From NCBI RefSeq assembly GCF_019649055.1, contig NW_026570225.1, forward strand, positions 2,914,001 to 2,978,000: a DNA stretch of 64,000 nucleotides. The letters are read 5' to 3'. Below, piece after piece: positions 1 to 11,153 of this stretch (its first letter is position 1; every line of letters begins with the position of its first letter). The notes below the pieces were generated by a model. That model did no database searches, was not told the origin of the DNA, and was given only the letters and a program-made list of their open reading frames with translations. A program made the translations under genes and the position numbers. The stretch comes from Paramacrobiotus metropolitanus (Eukaryota; Tardigrada; Eutardigrada; Parachela; Macrobiotidae).

Positions 1-1055
1 TACTGCCGTAAAAACACGTACAGTCCGTGATCGAAATATTTCCACATCAATGAATAACGGTGTGTCCAGGTGACGCAGATCGGAAACTGCACCGAATCCA
101 CGCCATTCAGTTTCGAGAAGAAACTAAACAGACCAAACAACGCCATGTACTTCAGTTGGAAAAACTGCCCCAGGGCATAACAAATACCCGCCAAGGCCCA
201 GCGACTCATTGTTCCGTGAAGGCGCCCGATTAAATAACGCACGCTAAACGGATAGAGGAAATGAGACATTAATTCAAATAAAATGGCCGACGTGACGATA
301 CGGTGAACAAACAGCAGGAACTCGTTTCGGGGAATTCGTTTGGGATTTTCCGCCTTCTCGCTGAACTCATAGAACGGCACGATTGGTCCGACCCACATCA
401 GCGGCAGGAAGAAAGCATAACGCAGAAACTGGAACAGCGTTTTCCGCAGCGGTTGTCCTTCCATGCGCTCGATGTTACTGGAATAGTCATAGGCGAAGGA
501 GATGCATCGCACCACGAGATAGCACGTGGAGCACTCCACACGGTAATGGTCGTAGATGTCCATGGACGACAACACGTCGTGGCCTGGATAGACGTAGCGG
601 AGGAAGCAGATGGCGATGGCCAGGATCCACACGAGAAACGGCTGATTGGCCAGTGCAACGAAGAAGAACAACCCCGACAAACCAATCTGGAAGAGCGTCC
701 CGTGGAGACCAATGGTTATGGTGCACGCAGTGAGATCGAACAAGAGGAGCAGGTGCGAGGGCACTGCGCAGAATCTGTACAGCAGCGTGCGTAGAATGAG
801 CAACGGGACACACAGATAATTGCTGCTCTTCCAGTATCCCCACTCAAAGTCACCACGGTCTTGCACCGAGGTCTGGTAGAGCCAGCTGCGGTACAAATGG
901 GATGCGTGTTGCAAATAATTGCGATAATTCTGGCAGAACAGGAAGAAATTGTATGCAGCGTACGCCACGGCGCTGGTCCATACTGCCAGATACAGAAGCA
1001 GTTCGATCTTGCGGAGTCGCGAAAATCGTGCAAACGGCTCAAATACCGAATACAT
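1..1055 (-). CDS. HHAT: Hedgehog acyltransferase (MBOAT family), N-terminal part, cut by window edge
   Basis: A single open frame of 351 codons starts at the ATG at 1055-1053 and runs off the left edge. An in-frame TAA lies just upstream of the ATG, which supports this start. The translation is rich in membrane segments and carries MBOAT landmarks, including WVGPIVPFYEFSEK and, near residue 340, YSLMWKYFDHGLYVFL. The latter matches the HHAT/Rasp signature that carries the catalytic aspartate. The catalytic histidine lies beyond the window. Members of this family are ER multi-pass enzymes that attach palmitate to the N-terminal cysteine of Hedgehog proteins. No intron is seen in this part. The frame contains several shadow ORFs on both strands. 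The family call rests on the motif and the membrane pattern. Porcupine or GUP1-type MBOATs are less likely because of the YFD-GL motif. Confidence 0.9.
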   Translation of the reverse strand, partial: MYSVFEPFARFSRLRKIELLLYLAVWTSAVAYAAYNFFLFCQNYRNYLQHASHLYRSWLYQTSVQDRGDFEWGYWKSSNYLCVPLLILRTLLYRFCAVPSHLLLLFDLTACTITIGLHGTLFQIGLSGLFFFVALANQPFLVWILAIAICFLRYVYPGHDVLSSMDIYDHYRVECSTCYLVVRCISFAYDYSSNIERMEGQPLRKTLFQFLRYAFFLPLMWVGPIVPFYEFSEKAENPKRIPRNEFLLFVHRIVTSAILFELMSHFLYPFSVRYLIGRLHGTMSRWALAGICYALGQFFQLKYMALFGLFSFFSKLNGVDSVQFPICVTWTHRYSLMWKYFDHGLYVFLRQ

Positions 1056-2958
1056 TCTCTTACGCTGGCGTAATTTTTAATGAAATCACAGACCACAGCA
1101 GTGTGATCGTTAGTTTTTGGGGTTCCAAATCAAATAAAATCGTTAAGAGTTCGATCACTTCCAAACTTTTAGATGTACTTCGTGATTAATGGCTTTTATC
1201 GCTCAACAAGTACTGGTATCCTCTGTCAATGTTAGGAGAAACTAGTACTAGTGGTGGTTGATAACCACATCATTGCACCGAGCGGGAGTGATACTCACCG
1301 ACAAATGTTGAAAGCTGAATAGGTGAATTGCAAACAGCAGATATGTTTTTCGAACTTTTTATTTTATTCAGATATATAATAATAGATATATACTTATTTT
1401 TATTCCGCTGTCATTTTATGAACAAATCCGTCAAAAACTAAACACAGATTTCACAGAGTGATCTGTGTCAAAATTCCACATAGTAAGTATGCGGAAAAAT
1501 TAAAAACCAAAGTACAATATTACATGTACTGAAATTCAGAGAGCTACAGAGACGGCTACCAACTTCTTGGCACCAGCCAACTGTTTGGTTGGAGCATTTT
1601 GTTAAAGATAAAGAACAATTCTTCTCTGGTTAACTTCGCCAATGCCACTGGAAAATGGTATTGGATTGTGAAATTGGAAAAGTGTTACGTACGCTTTTTT
1701 TGGTTTTTGGCTCTGCTGTGGAAATGTATGCTCTGCTATGGAGCGTGCATCACTTGACGATCAGTTAATTGCAGCACCTCGCGCTTCGCGCTCGGTGCAA
1801 ACAAAGGCTTTGCAAAACTCATTCCCGTACAAAAGTACAGTAGTTTTAACACAATATTAATTTAGTCCGTACGTATTACTTTTGCTGATCCACCCAAGGG
1901 GGGTGTAAAAGCGACAGACCCAGGAGCGGGTCTCATTAATTTTTGCAACCTTGTAATCTCGAAATAATAATTACTGTCTTTATTTTAGAATTTAGTTTAT
2001 TGAACTTTTATTTATACATTTTGCACAGATAGATAACAAATTGCATGCGAATTTCTAATTCCGCATGGTTCTCAACATTCCAGGTTTCGCTATTGTTCTT
2101 GTTTTGGTCACGTCGTCGAAATTTCATGGTCAGCAGTAATAATTATGACGTATTACGAGTATGTAGCGTGTTACTTTCTTTGTACGATGTTTCGATGGAA
2201 AAAAATGCGTTGCCGGATAAGCGATAACACTACGATACGATCAAACTCCGTGGCAATCCGTAGTGTGTACCATGCCTATAGTAAAGTGTATTCGGATTTG
2301 GGATGAAAAGATTACAGATTTGGTCCACAGATAAAAAAGTTAAGGTTTCATAGTTGTTCACTTTAATTTGGTGTCCAATTCTGATAGCTATTTTCCCCTT
2401 CCCTAGATATTGTGCATGATGTGTCAAATATCAATACCTATTTGAACGAACGCATGCGGAATGTGTCTGTCTAACGCTTCGGCATTATGCAATAATTAAG
2501 TTAGATATTACGTATTTATTAAGTTAGATATTACGTATTACGTTATTACGTATTTATGTAGTTAATTTTACAGTCTTTTAGTCTTACAACGGTATCATGC
2601 ACGCGTTAACAAAATTGCACTTTTGATTCAGATATTTGCATTGAAAGATATTGTTAACCTAATTGTAAACAACATAATTCACTTGTTCACATCATTTTGT
2701 TTAGACTGGTGTTTGTTTAGACATTACTTACTCAGTCCATAATACAGGCCAATTAAATTAATAATTTTGATTGTGCATTTATTAATAAAATAACACGTGC
2801 AAGAGTACTTGTACCAAAAATGCTTCCAAGCCTTGCATACGGTAGAAATAGGTTCAAAGTATTTCAATAGAACTCGTCTTATTTTACGCAGCACTTTAAC
2901 TTTTAACGTTCGGCACATTTACGTACAGGATACGATAGAAGTTTACATCGTTAGCATT
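1056..2958. other. AT-rich intergenic region between HHAT and the Hasp-like gene
   Basis: I see no coding exon here. It holds a 23-bp near-perfect tandem duplication (motif TTAAGTTAGATATTACGTAT) at about 2496-2541 and a small CGCGCTTCGCG hairpin near 1780. A possible AATAAA for the Hasp-like transcript lies on the minus strand near 2777-2782 (TTTATT on the plus strand). Confidence 0.5.
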
Positions 2959-5900
2959 CTACTGGCTTTTTTGCAGACAGACGGGCATTTCGCTAGACCA
3001 TCGACCATCGCTAAGGCATGTTATGTTCTGATTGCCATTCAATACAAACTGGGTGCTGCATTCAAAACCAATTTGCTCTCCAATGTTATAGTGGAATTTC
3101 AGAATCCATGGAGCGGATATCCGGCCATTAGAAAGGTGACCAGGATAATTGCAGCTCGGTGTGCACTGTGGTTCGACTGACCAGTGTCCGCTGTCGGTGC
3201 ACACCGCGATGTGGGTGCCCAATAGAGCATAACCGGAATCGCATGAGTATTCTATAACGTTTCCCACCGCGTATCGCCGGTTTTCTTTTATCACTGATCC
3301 GTGTTCTGGAGCTGGTGGATCAGGGCATAAAATTTCTGGAAAAAAACAATTAGCTGTGAAACTGCACACCACCAGCCGAAAGCAACCGTAAGAAACTGAA
3401 CACACAGTCTATATAGCACTGATGCTGCACCTTGTATGTATTACCCTAGTTAAGCTAGAAACAGTAGACAGAATACCTTAAAACTATGCGAGTTCTTTTT
3501 CTTCAGTTATTGTAACATCACACTGGAACGTTTATCCATGTGCGCCTAGTATTATAACGTTATACAACGTATATTATACACCCGTTGTCTAAATATTTAA
3601 GCAACCACTTACTGAGTTTACTGACCATATATAATAATTTTATTTAGAAATAATAATTATGTGATTGTACTGTTTGAAGGTTGGTTTGGTTTGCAGTCAG
3701 GAATTTAATTTACTAGATCACCTTCACATGTGGGCGAATCATTAGTCCATTTCCCGTTTTCGTTGCACTTGGCTGCACTAGAGCCTAGCAGTCGGTAGCC
3801 GGGTGGGCAAGCGAATTCAGCCAGACTATGGATGTCATTTGATGTGCTGTAAATTCTTAACTTTTGGTCGGTTGTTGTGATCATCGGACACATAATCGGT
3901 ATACAGGTCGGTATCCTGTTGGACCAGTTGCCGGTTGGGAGGCACTCGAGATGCGAGGGGCCGTCCAGGCGGTAACCTCGGGAGCAGTTAAAACTGGCAT
4001 GGGTTCCCATTCGTGTCGATGAAGTATTAGCCACCAGTTTGTACACAAATGGAACTATCAGCGGGCACTCCACCACCTGCACCTTGATGGAGATGCTGTT
4101 GGAGTTCCCTTTCGGCGTCATGCAGGTGAAGATGCCGGAATCATCTTTGGCGGCGTGGTAGATGGACAGCCTGTACTGTTTGTCGCGGTCGTCTTCCGGG
4201 CCGGTGGCCCACCCTTTATACAAGATTGCGTTTATTGATAAATATTACTATGTGTACCAAATTTTGTTAACAAAAATAGTATTTCTACATAAACTTACTA
4301 AACTGGTTTAATTCACAAACGGAAAGTGGCTTCTTTTGAATATACATATTTAAAATACGTTACCCCAATTATTATTGGTCTAATGGTAAGTTTGTATTGA
4401 ACCTAAATTTAGAGAGGAAATAAATAATAATATATCGGAGTATATTAATAATATATCGGTTATATATTATTAATTACTACCTTTAGGATAAATTCGGAAT
4501 TGATGCGAAACCATCCAGCTCGGCGTTCCATCAGTCCGTTTCCATAAGCAGTCGAACTGGACATCCGTACTCGGATAAACAATAAGTTCGCCATTTTTGC
4601 TTATGCCAATTATCCCAGCTGTCTTTCTGTACAGTATAGCCGGTGTTGCATGAAGTTGCGGCTCTTTGGTAATTAAACTCTCGCACTGGGGAATTCCATT
4701 ATTCCACGTCCCGTCCATGCAGGACGTTCGCGGCGGACCCGACAACCGGAAAATTCCCAAATGCTCACAATGAAACAGCAGTTCTGTCTTCTCATCAAAA
4801 ACGCGGGGAAACACGGCATTCACCTTTCCGAGATTGATACGCTGGTTTCCGTTGTATGCGTACATATGCGGAATACTATCGGGAATAGCACAACCTGCCG
4901 GATCGCGGGTGATGTTTTTTTCGTTTTTTTCATCACATAAGCTTTTTCGTTCGACCCATAATCCATCTAAGCACTTGATGATTTTATGTTGGTGCGTGAC
5001 GTTATGAAGCGAGTGACCTTTGGGATAACAGGGGATTTCCAGTTCGCTGCCGCTTCGGTATTTGTTTCCATCGGCTTCGCATTCCGCATTTTCTACCAGT
5101 GCTGCTGGAACTGCCACCTCTTGGTACTGACCAATACATTCCGGTGCTCTGGGCGTTAGCCTTCCCAGATCGCAGCGCACGACGGTGGTGGGTGATTTGC
5201 GATATCCATCGGCACAATGGAAGCCAATAATACTGTTGTGCGACACTTGCAGCCCGCTCCGATAGCCGCCATTGTATGAGCCATGAGCAATATCACTGAG
5301 ATGACAGGATGCCGGAATGCATTCAGGAATAGTTGGTGGAACAAACTGGCCCGCTGAGCAATGGAGTTGTTCTGGACCAGTGATCTTGTATCCTGCTATG
5401 CATGAGAAATCTATGACAGCACTGTCGACCAGCTCCGTCCATGCGGCAACCGTCTGGTTTCCAGGCAGAAGCACGAACTGGCCGTTCATGGTTTCCGGAA
5501 CTCTACAAGTAACTGTAGCAATTTTTGTAAATTAAATTCTAATATGGTATAGGGTTATTATTAAGCTACGTACTGCCTTTTCAAAATTTTTCCGTTAGGG
5601 GGGATCCATAAATTACGTACGCAGCGAACCAGGGAGGGACGGGTCCAAAAAACGTGACAAGCTGTGACGGCCCCGGCGAACCCAGGGGGGAGGTGGTGGG
5701 CAGCTCCATGTGTTACGATTGAGCGGACCAGGGGGGAGGGGTCAAGCAAACGTGACGGACCGCTACGAAGGGGGAGGGAGGGGTGAAAAAACCGTGGTTT
5801 TCTGCGTACGTAATTTATGGATGCCCCCTTATGCTTTCTCCGTACGTAAAGCCGGTAAACGTACATTTGCCGGCAAATACGTATTACGAATGGTTGCATC

Positions 5901-8900
5901 CGTTCTTATCGTGCACAACCTTCCTGCATATTATTTTAATTCGCCACAGCGCAGGCACTTGTAAATAATCATTAATTCGTTATTTTTCTAACAGATGCTA
6001 TTCCGTTAAATCATTGTCTAGCTGATTTCCATACAAACACTACCGGTATTCAGCAACAATTATACTGGAATGCTGAACTAGTTAAGTAACCTACGTGGCA
6101 CGCAGTCGGGTTTACGTGGTTTCCACGTGCCATTTCGGCAATCAGCGGCTCCGTTGGGGACATTAGGTGTGAATCCAGCGCGACATCGAACGACAGCGGT
6201 GAAATGAGCCGCATCGTCCGGGTCGCGTAGCAGGTTACTTTGCTCAAAATTCTCCGAGATCAGACCGCTGCAAGGTGCTACAAGAAAATTGCGCCACATC
6301 GGTTGGACTCCTTTAAAGGAGAGGAAAAGAAACAATGATGCGGTGTTAAAGGAAAAATTAATGAATAAACGGTGAACCACGGTGTATGTACCTTTCGGCA
6401 CGGTACGTTTCACGCGGGGGCCAAATAAGGACTGTGGAGGATGTAATCCTACAGTGCGGTTAGCAAAACGGACGTTAAACAAAACGGATAACATTCAGCA
6501 GATGGAAAAGGGCATGCTTTTCAGTCCACAGGTAGCCGATAAATTGGGAAAGGTCACAGAGGTAAAGTACTCTGGTTGGTGTGATAGCAGTATCTTACCA
6601 CATGCACTTGGTCCGTGCATAGAGTACGTATTGGGCAAATGAATAAGGAAATGGACGGTACAAGAACTGTTTGTGGTACTTTGTGTTCGCTTACCTGGAT
6701 AACATTTCGGCATTTCCCGCGGACTCCAGCTACCATCAATACAAGTCGCACCAGCCGGACCCCCGTGTAGAAAATAGCCCTTGCTACATTCATAGCGTAT
6801 CTGCCGGTCTTGCACGACTGTTTTGATGTAGCTGTAATATTCATAGGATCCCATTGCTCCAACCAGATAAACGGTACCGTTGCCTAATTTTCCAGGCCAT
6901 GGACAGTACACTGTCATCACCAGAATCACTGCGTTATTCAATATTATCAAACTCTGTTATATATATAATATACTGTAACAAGCCACATTGTATAATTCGA
7001 ACATTTGTGGTGCCGTGGCAATTGAATCATTGCAGTAATACTCGAGAAAAAGTTACTTTACTATATATAGTGCCATAACCCGCGGTGCGAAACAAAGTTA
7101 TTAACGTTGATTTAATATCGTACCACATTCATGCTCATTTCTCGTAGAGTACACATTTTGTTTCGGATCGATATAAGCGCAACTTATACACCTGACGCGG
7201 TACGACTGTCTCACCACCTATGAATTAAAATTACCTTCTTGACAGATCGGCGCTTCTCCTGTCCAGTTTCCATAATCACACATAACTGTATCTCCGCCAA
7301 CAATCCGGTAGCCTTTGTTACAGGCAAAACGCGCCTTCATGCCATGATCTGTTTTGGGAGCAATGACGAAGCCTTGACGAGGACTCGGTGGAGGTGTTTT
7401 ACAGCTTGCCGGCTGACAAGTGGGAATATGCAGCAGGCTGCCGTTGAAACACTTGGGAGAGATTGTGCTGTAGGCCAGCTCATATTTCGACAGGCAGGAC
7501 ACATTTAGTACGTCTCCGTGACTAATATATTCCCCTGGAGACCCATTGGCGTTACCGTTTTCAATATACGGAATGATGCAGGAAGCTAGAACATCAACAC
7601 ACTGTGATTCGTATTAATGACCGCAGTAGAGTGTTTGCTCGTAAAATTAAAATTACTGCTACGTACTCGTAACGATGTCATGTTAGTTTACCGTAGCATT
7701 TTGGTGGCGCATGCGACCATTTTCCGTCAGCTTGGCACTTGGCAGAGTTGGCTGTCCCGCCGAATTTCATGCCCTTATTGCAGAAATAAAATATTACTGA
7801 GTTGTATGTTGTTGAAGATCCGTTATAACCTCCGTTATTAATGGGCGGAGGTGGACCGCAGTTAATCACTGTAAAAATAAAAAAAACCAGCGTGAGAAAT
7901 AGTGAACCGTACATACGATACATACGGTTCACTATCAATAGGTGATTTACAAATCGGGTTCGTGCTATAAATTAGCTAGTCCTCCTTTAGTACAGTATAT
8001 TATAAAATTCAATTGCAAGGCCACTGTGCGCTGTGACTAAAGAAGCAACACGCGATGGCTAAAATTTCTGACGTGCTGTTCTTACGTTGCACAGTATTTA
8101 ATGAAGTGACCTTTTGAAGAATAATAATGTTACTGGCGGTCACAGTCACACTAGAGAAAAGTCTGATCTTTTCAAGCAGCATACGACGTACACAACCATT
8201 TTAATTAAAAGCAAGTGTTACACTCAATCGCGGAAAACTTTTTTTTAAAAATCACCTTCGCATTTAGGCTCTGGTCCACTCCAAGTCTGATTAGCTAGAC
8301 ATCGTCTTTCCTCACTTTTGACCAGCTGATATCCCGGTTTGCATGTGTAGATCACTGTTGACTCGTATTTCAAAGAGGTGATAATGGCAAATCCATTATA
8401 TGGGTCGGCTGGTCGTGCACACTCCACAGCTACGGGGAACATGTACACAGTACACGCTCAAGTTAATAATATATGCATACAAGTGCTCCATTTTTGACAA
8501 GCACACATAGAATAGAATATAAACGGCACAACTCTTGCTGGGATGGACAATCTTCCTACCTTTACAAAGTGGATTCTCACCGTCCCATTTCCCGTTACGC
8601 TGCATAGTGAGCCAAGATAAAGTTAAATATTTACGAGAGTGCGCGCGGCAAACAAGAAAAATAAGCTATGCAATATGCAGCATTGTCACCTGACAGTGGC
8701 GTATAGGCTTGCCAATAAGGTTATATCCCGGATAGCAGTGGAACTTAACCCGGTGCGGATAATAGAATAGATCCCCTTCACGATATCCGTTGGCAATATC
8801 CGCCGGGTGGCCACAATCCCGTGCTGCATATCCAGATAATTATGCAAATACTTTCTACTTTCTGTATGCTGCATTCTACATGTTATTTTGCAGTTTTCCG

Positions 8901-11153
8901 CTTCAGAACACAAGTGCAGTGGGTTTCCCCGGAGATTTTCGTACTCGGTACGAGTGACAATGGCAGAAACATTTAGTACAATAATATGACGTCGTCGACG
9001 CTAAATATATGCGATAGTCATCAATATCCTCCGTAAAGCCACCGGATTAGGAGCTGACTCGAGAGGATTTCCTCTACGGGATAGACTTAGACAAAGATTT
9101 TTTGTGACAATCTCCACAGTTAAATATGCATATGTGACGATACGGTAACAAGGCGTCGGTTTGTATTCGCTAGGGAGTGACCCGCAATGTGCACTTCTGT
9201 GGAAACAGCAGCCGCTACAGTTACCACTAGTGGCACTGAAACTTACGGACGCAGCGCAAATCAGGACCGAACCATTTGGCCGTGCCGTTGAAATATATGC
9301 ATTTGGCGCGCGCGAACCCTTCGATAGCATAGCCGCTTTCGCACGTGTACTGGATCATTGTGTCGAGATCATAAGTATGGTGTCGCCAGTCGGCATTGTG
9401 CTGTGCATGAGGGACTTCCGGTGGATCTTCGCACTTCACTGCAAAAAAACGAATCGTTCTGTGCGGTATATCATAGCTGTACACGATACGCAGCAGAAAA
9501 TTCTGCAAATAATTAACAACACTTTTTTTTTGAATGTTAGTGTAAGCGGAAGCGGAACATTTAAGTGTACGGGTAATTTGTACCGTCTGGTTGACATATC
9601 GGCATATCACCACTCCAGGTAGCATCTCCTTGGCAAGAGCGAGATCTTGGTCCTTTTAATTTGAAATCAGGTTGACATGTATAGAAAACTTTGGCGCCGA
9701 ATGCCTCGATGCCGGTTGTGTGGACTTTTCCATTTAAAGGATCAACCAGCGGAGCGCATTTCGTGTCTACAAATTGCATTTAATTATAGTACTCTCGTAA
9801 CCAAATCGTGTGGCACGGGAAAAGGAAGAGCAATTTCGGCTGTGCTAACTGAGCTATATATGCAATGTACTCGTACTATCGAAACTGCTTTTCTGATTCC
9901 ACCTTTTACGCACCAAAAATCTAACTCTACGTACAGCCAGTTGTTGCGCAAATTATGTCTGGGTATTGACCAAAATCCATTACCAGAAAAATGCTTTAGT
10001 TTACTATAGGCGAGTGTATGGATTAGACGGCTTAAGTTGTGGAACAACCGTCCGACTTTGACGGATATTTGTTTGGCAGAGCGTTTAATCCCGGATTACG
10101 CGATACATGATCCTACAATTATTATCAATACGATATTTGAAGAAGTCCATGCCAAAGCACCATTTAGCGGTTTCTTATACTGGAAAACATTCAAATAATC
10201 CCGAGTAAAACAGTTTGTAAAAAATACGTTAGCTAAACGTTAGTTAAAGGCCAAAATTCGAACACTGTTCGAATTTTGGCCTTAACTAACGTTTAATAAC
10301 AAACTGTTTTACTCGAAAATACAAAACGTGAGGGCATGTTCGCTTTTCCAGCGAGCACAATGCTAAAATTTAGTTTTGCGTGCGCAACACTGGGAGAAAA
10401 AACACTTTTCTACACTAAAAATATTAGAAAATTATAGGAGAATCTTAAAGGAAAATCTGTCTGGCCGCTTATTCTTTTCTAAATTGTAAGTTTAGCCCTG
10501 CAGATTAAACTGTTCCACGCTGTCGCCCGAAAGCACTTTAAGCTGTCAAAAATTGTAAAAGCAAGTATTGTTACTGGGCACGCGTTTTTATTTAACGCTT
10601 GCTAAAGTAAAACATTCCTTTTACTAGACTTGTGTACTCGACATTCCATATATTCAATATAATTGTTCATTCCATTCTACCGGTTTATATACGTAATAAT
10701 ATTTCTTCTGACAACGCTCATTTGTCTCCAACCGCGAAGTATGTCTGTAACTAAATTCTATCCAGTGCGTCACTCGGCAGGAAATCTTCACCAGATGCGA
10801 ATCACAGCGGGAATTGTGTACAAATCAAGGGCAACAATGTTAAGTATGTACGTATGCTTGATGTGACGTTCCCTTACTTTGCTTTATACAACTCATGCCG
10901 CAGTCTCCATCGCATAGGCACTGCAAATCAACTGTTAGAAGACCCATCCTCACATGAAGGATGTTGTTTAAAAAAGAATTATATTTTACTATTTGGTTGC
11001 ATTTATGCGTTGTACAATCTGAGCACTACAGAACACATACCTTTTTCTTGCGCCCTTTGCAGTCCGCATCTGTGATGCATGGACGCAGGCAACGCCGGTA
11101 GCCACTATCAATATTTTCCAAATTTCTGGGACATAACCGGAGAGTTTCATGAG
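2959..11153 (-). CDS. Hasp: Secreted WAP-CCP-Ig synaptic matrix protein, Hasp/LEV-9/Hikaru genki family (first exon not found)
   Basis: Fourteen exons join in frame: 11041-11153, 10878-10920, 9584-9766, 9247-9438, 8690-8823, 8560-8599, 8256-8429, 7692-7868, 7235-7585, 6695-6910, 6095-6277, 4481-5512, 3722-4213, 2959-3335 (stop). They encode about 1,235 residues. The order is an eight-cysteine WAP-like domain (CPRNLENIDSG ... CLCDGDCGMSCIK), thirteen CCP/sushi domains, one Ig-like domain split between the 4481-5512 and 3722-4213 exons (motif DDSGIFTC), and four more CCPs. Drosophila Hasp and Hig and nematode LEV-9 are secreted proteins that organise acetylcholine receptors in the synaptic cleft, and the KGWA...YRLSIYHA stretch resembles Hig. 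The signal-peptide exon should lie above 11153 and was not located. Most CCP exons are phase 1-1. The third CCP is split by a phase-0 intron. Family membership is firm; which member it is remains less sure. Confidence 0.88.
5598..5828. mobile_element. 231-bp MITE with terminal inverted repeats and TTA target duplication
   Basis: The element lies in a Hasp-like intron, between the 6095-6277 and 4481-5512 exons. Its ends are inverted copies: GGGGGG then ATCCATAAATTACGTACGCA on the left, and the complement, finishing in CCCCC, on the right. TTA flanks both sides (5595-5597 and 5829-5831), as expected for a 3-bp target duplication. The interior is GC-rich with repeated GGGGGAGG blocks and no ORF. 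The TTA duplication fits PIF/Harbinger-type non-autonomous elements; the superfamily is inference. Confidence 0.82.
7899..7934. repeat. Short inverted repeat in a Hasp-like intron
   Basis: ATAGTGAACCGTA and its complement TACGGTTCACTAT face each other across a spacer of about 10 nt, just upstream (minus strand) of the 7692-7868 exon. It could form a small hairpin in the pre-mRNA. No function can be assigned. Confidence 0.6.
10202..10315. repeat. 114-bp near-perfect palindrome (foldback/hairpin)
   Basis: CGAGTAAAACAGTTTGT at 10202 is mirrored by ACAAACTGTTTTACTCG ending at 10315. The inner arms (AACGTTAGTTAA ... GGCCAAAATTCGAACA) meet at an almost loop-less centre. The arms are about 50 bp, and the left arm carries an extra ~14 nt. 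The palindrome lies in the intron between the second WAP exon and the first CCP exon of the Hasp-like gene. It may be a small foldback transposon or a MITE reduced to its inverted repeats. I see no clear target duplication. Confidence 0.85.

Noticed and set aside
303-843. Several open frames on both strands (for example 163 aa on +, 118 aa on -)
   Set aside because: They lie inside the HHAT exon, whose minus-strand frame has the MBOAT motifs. They are shadows.
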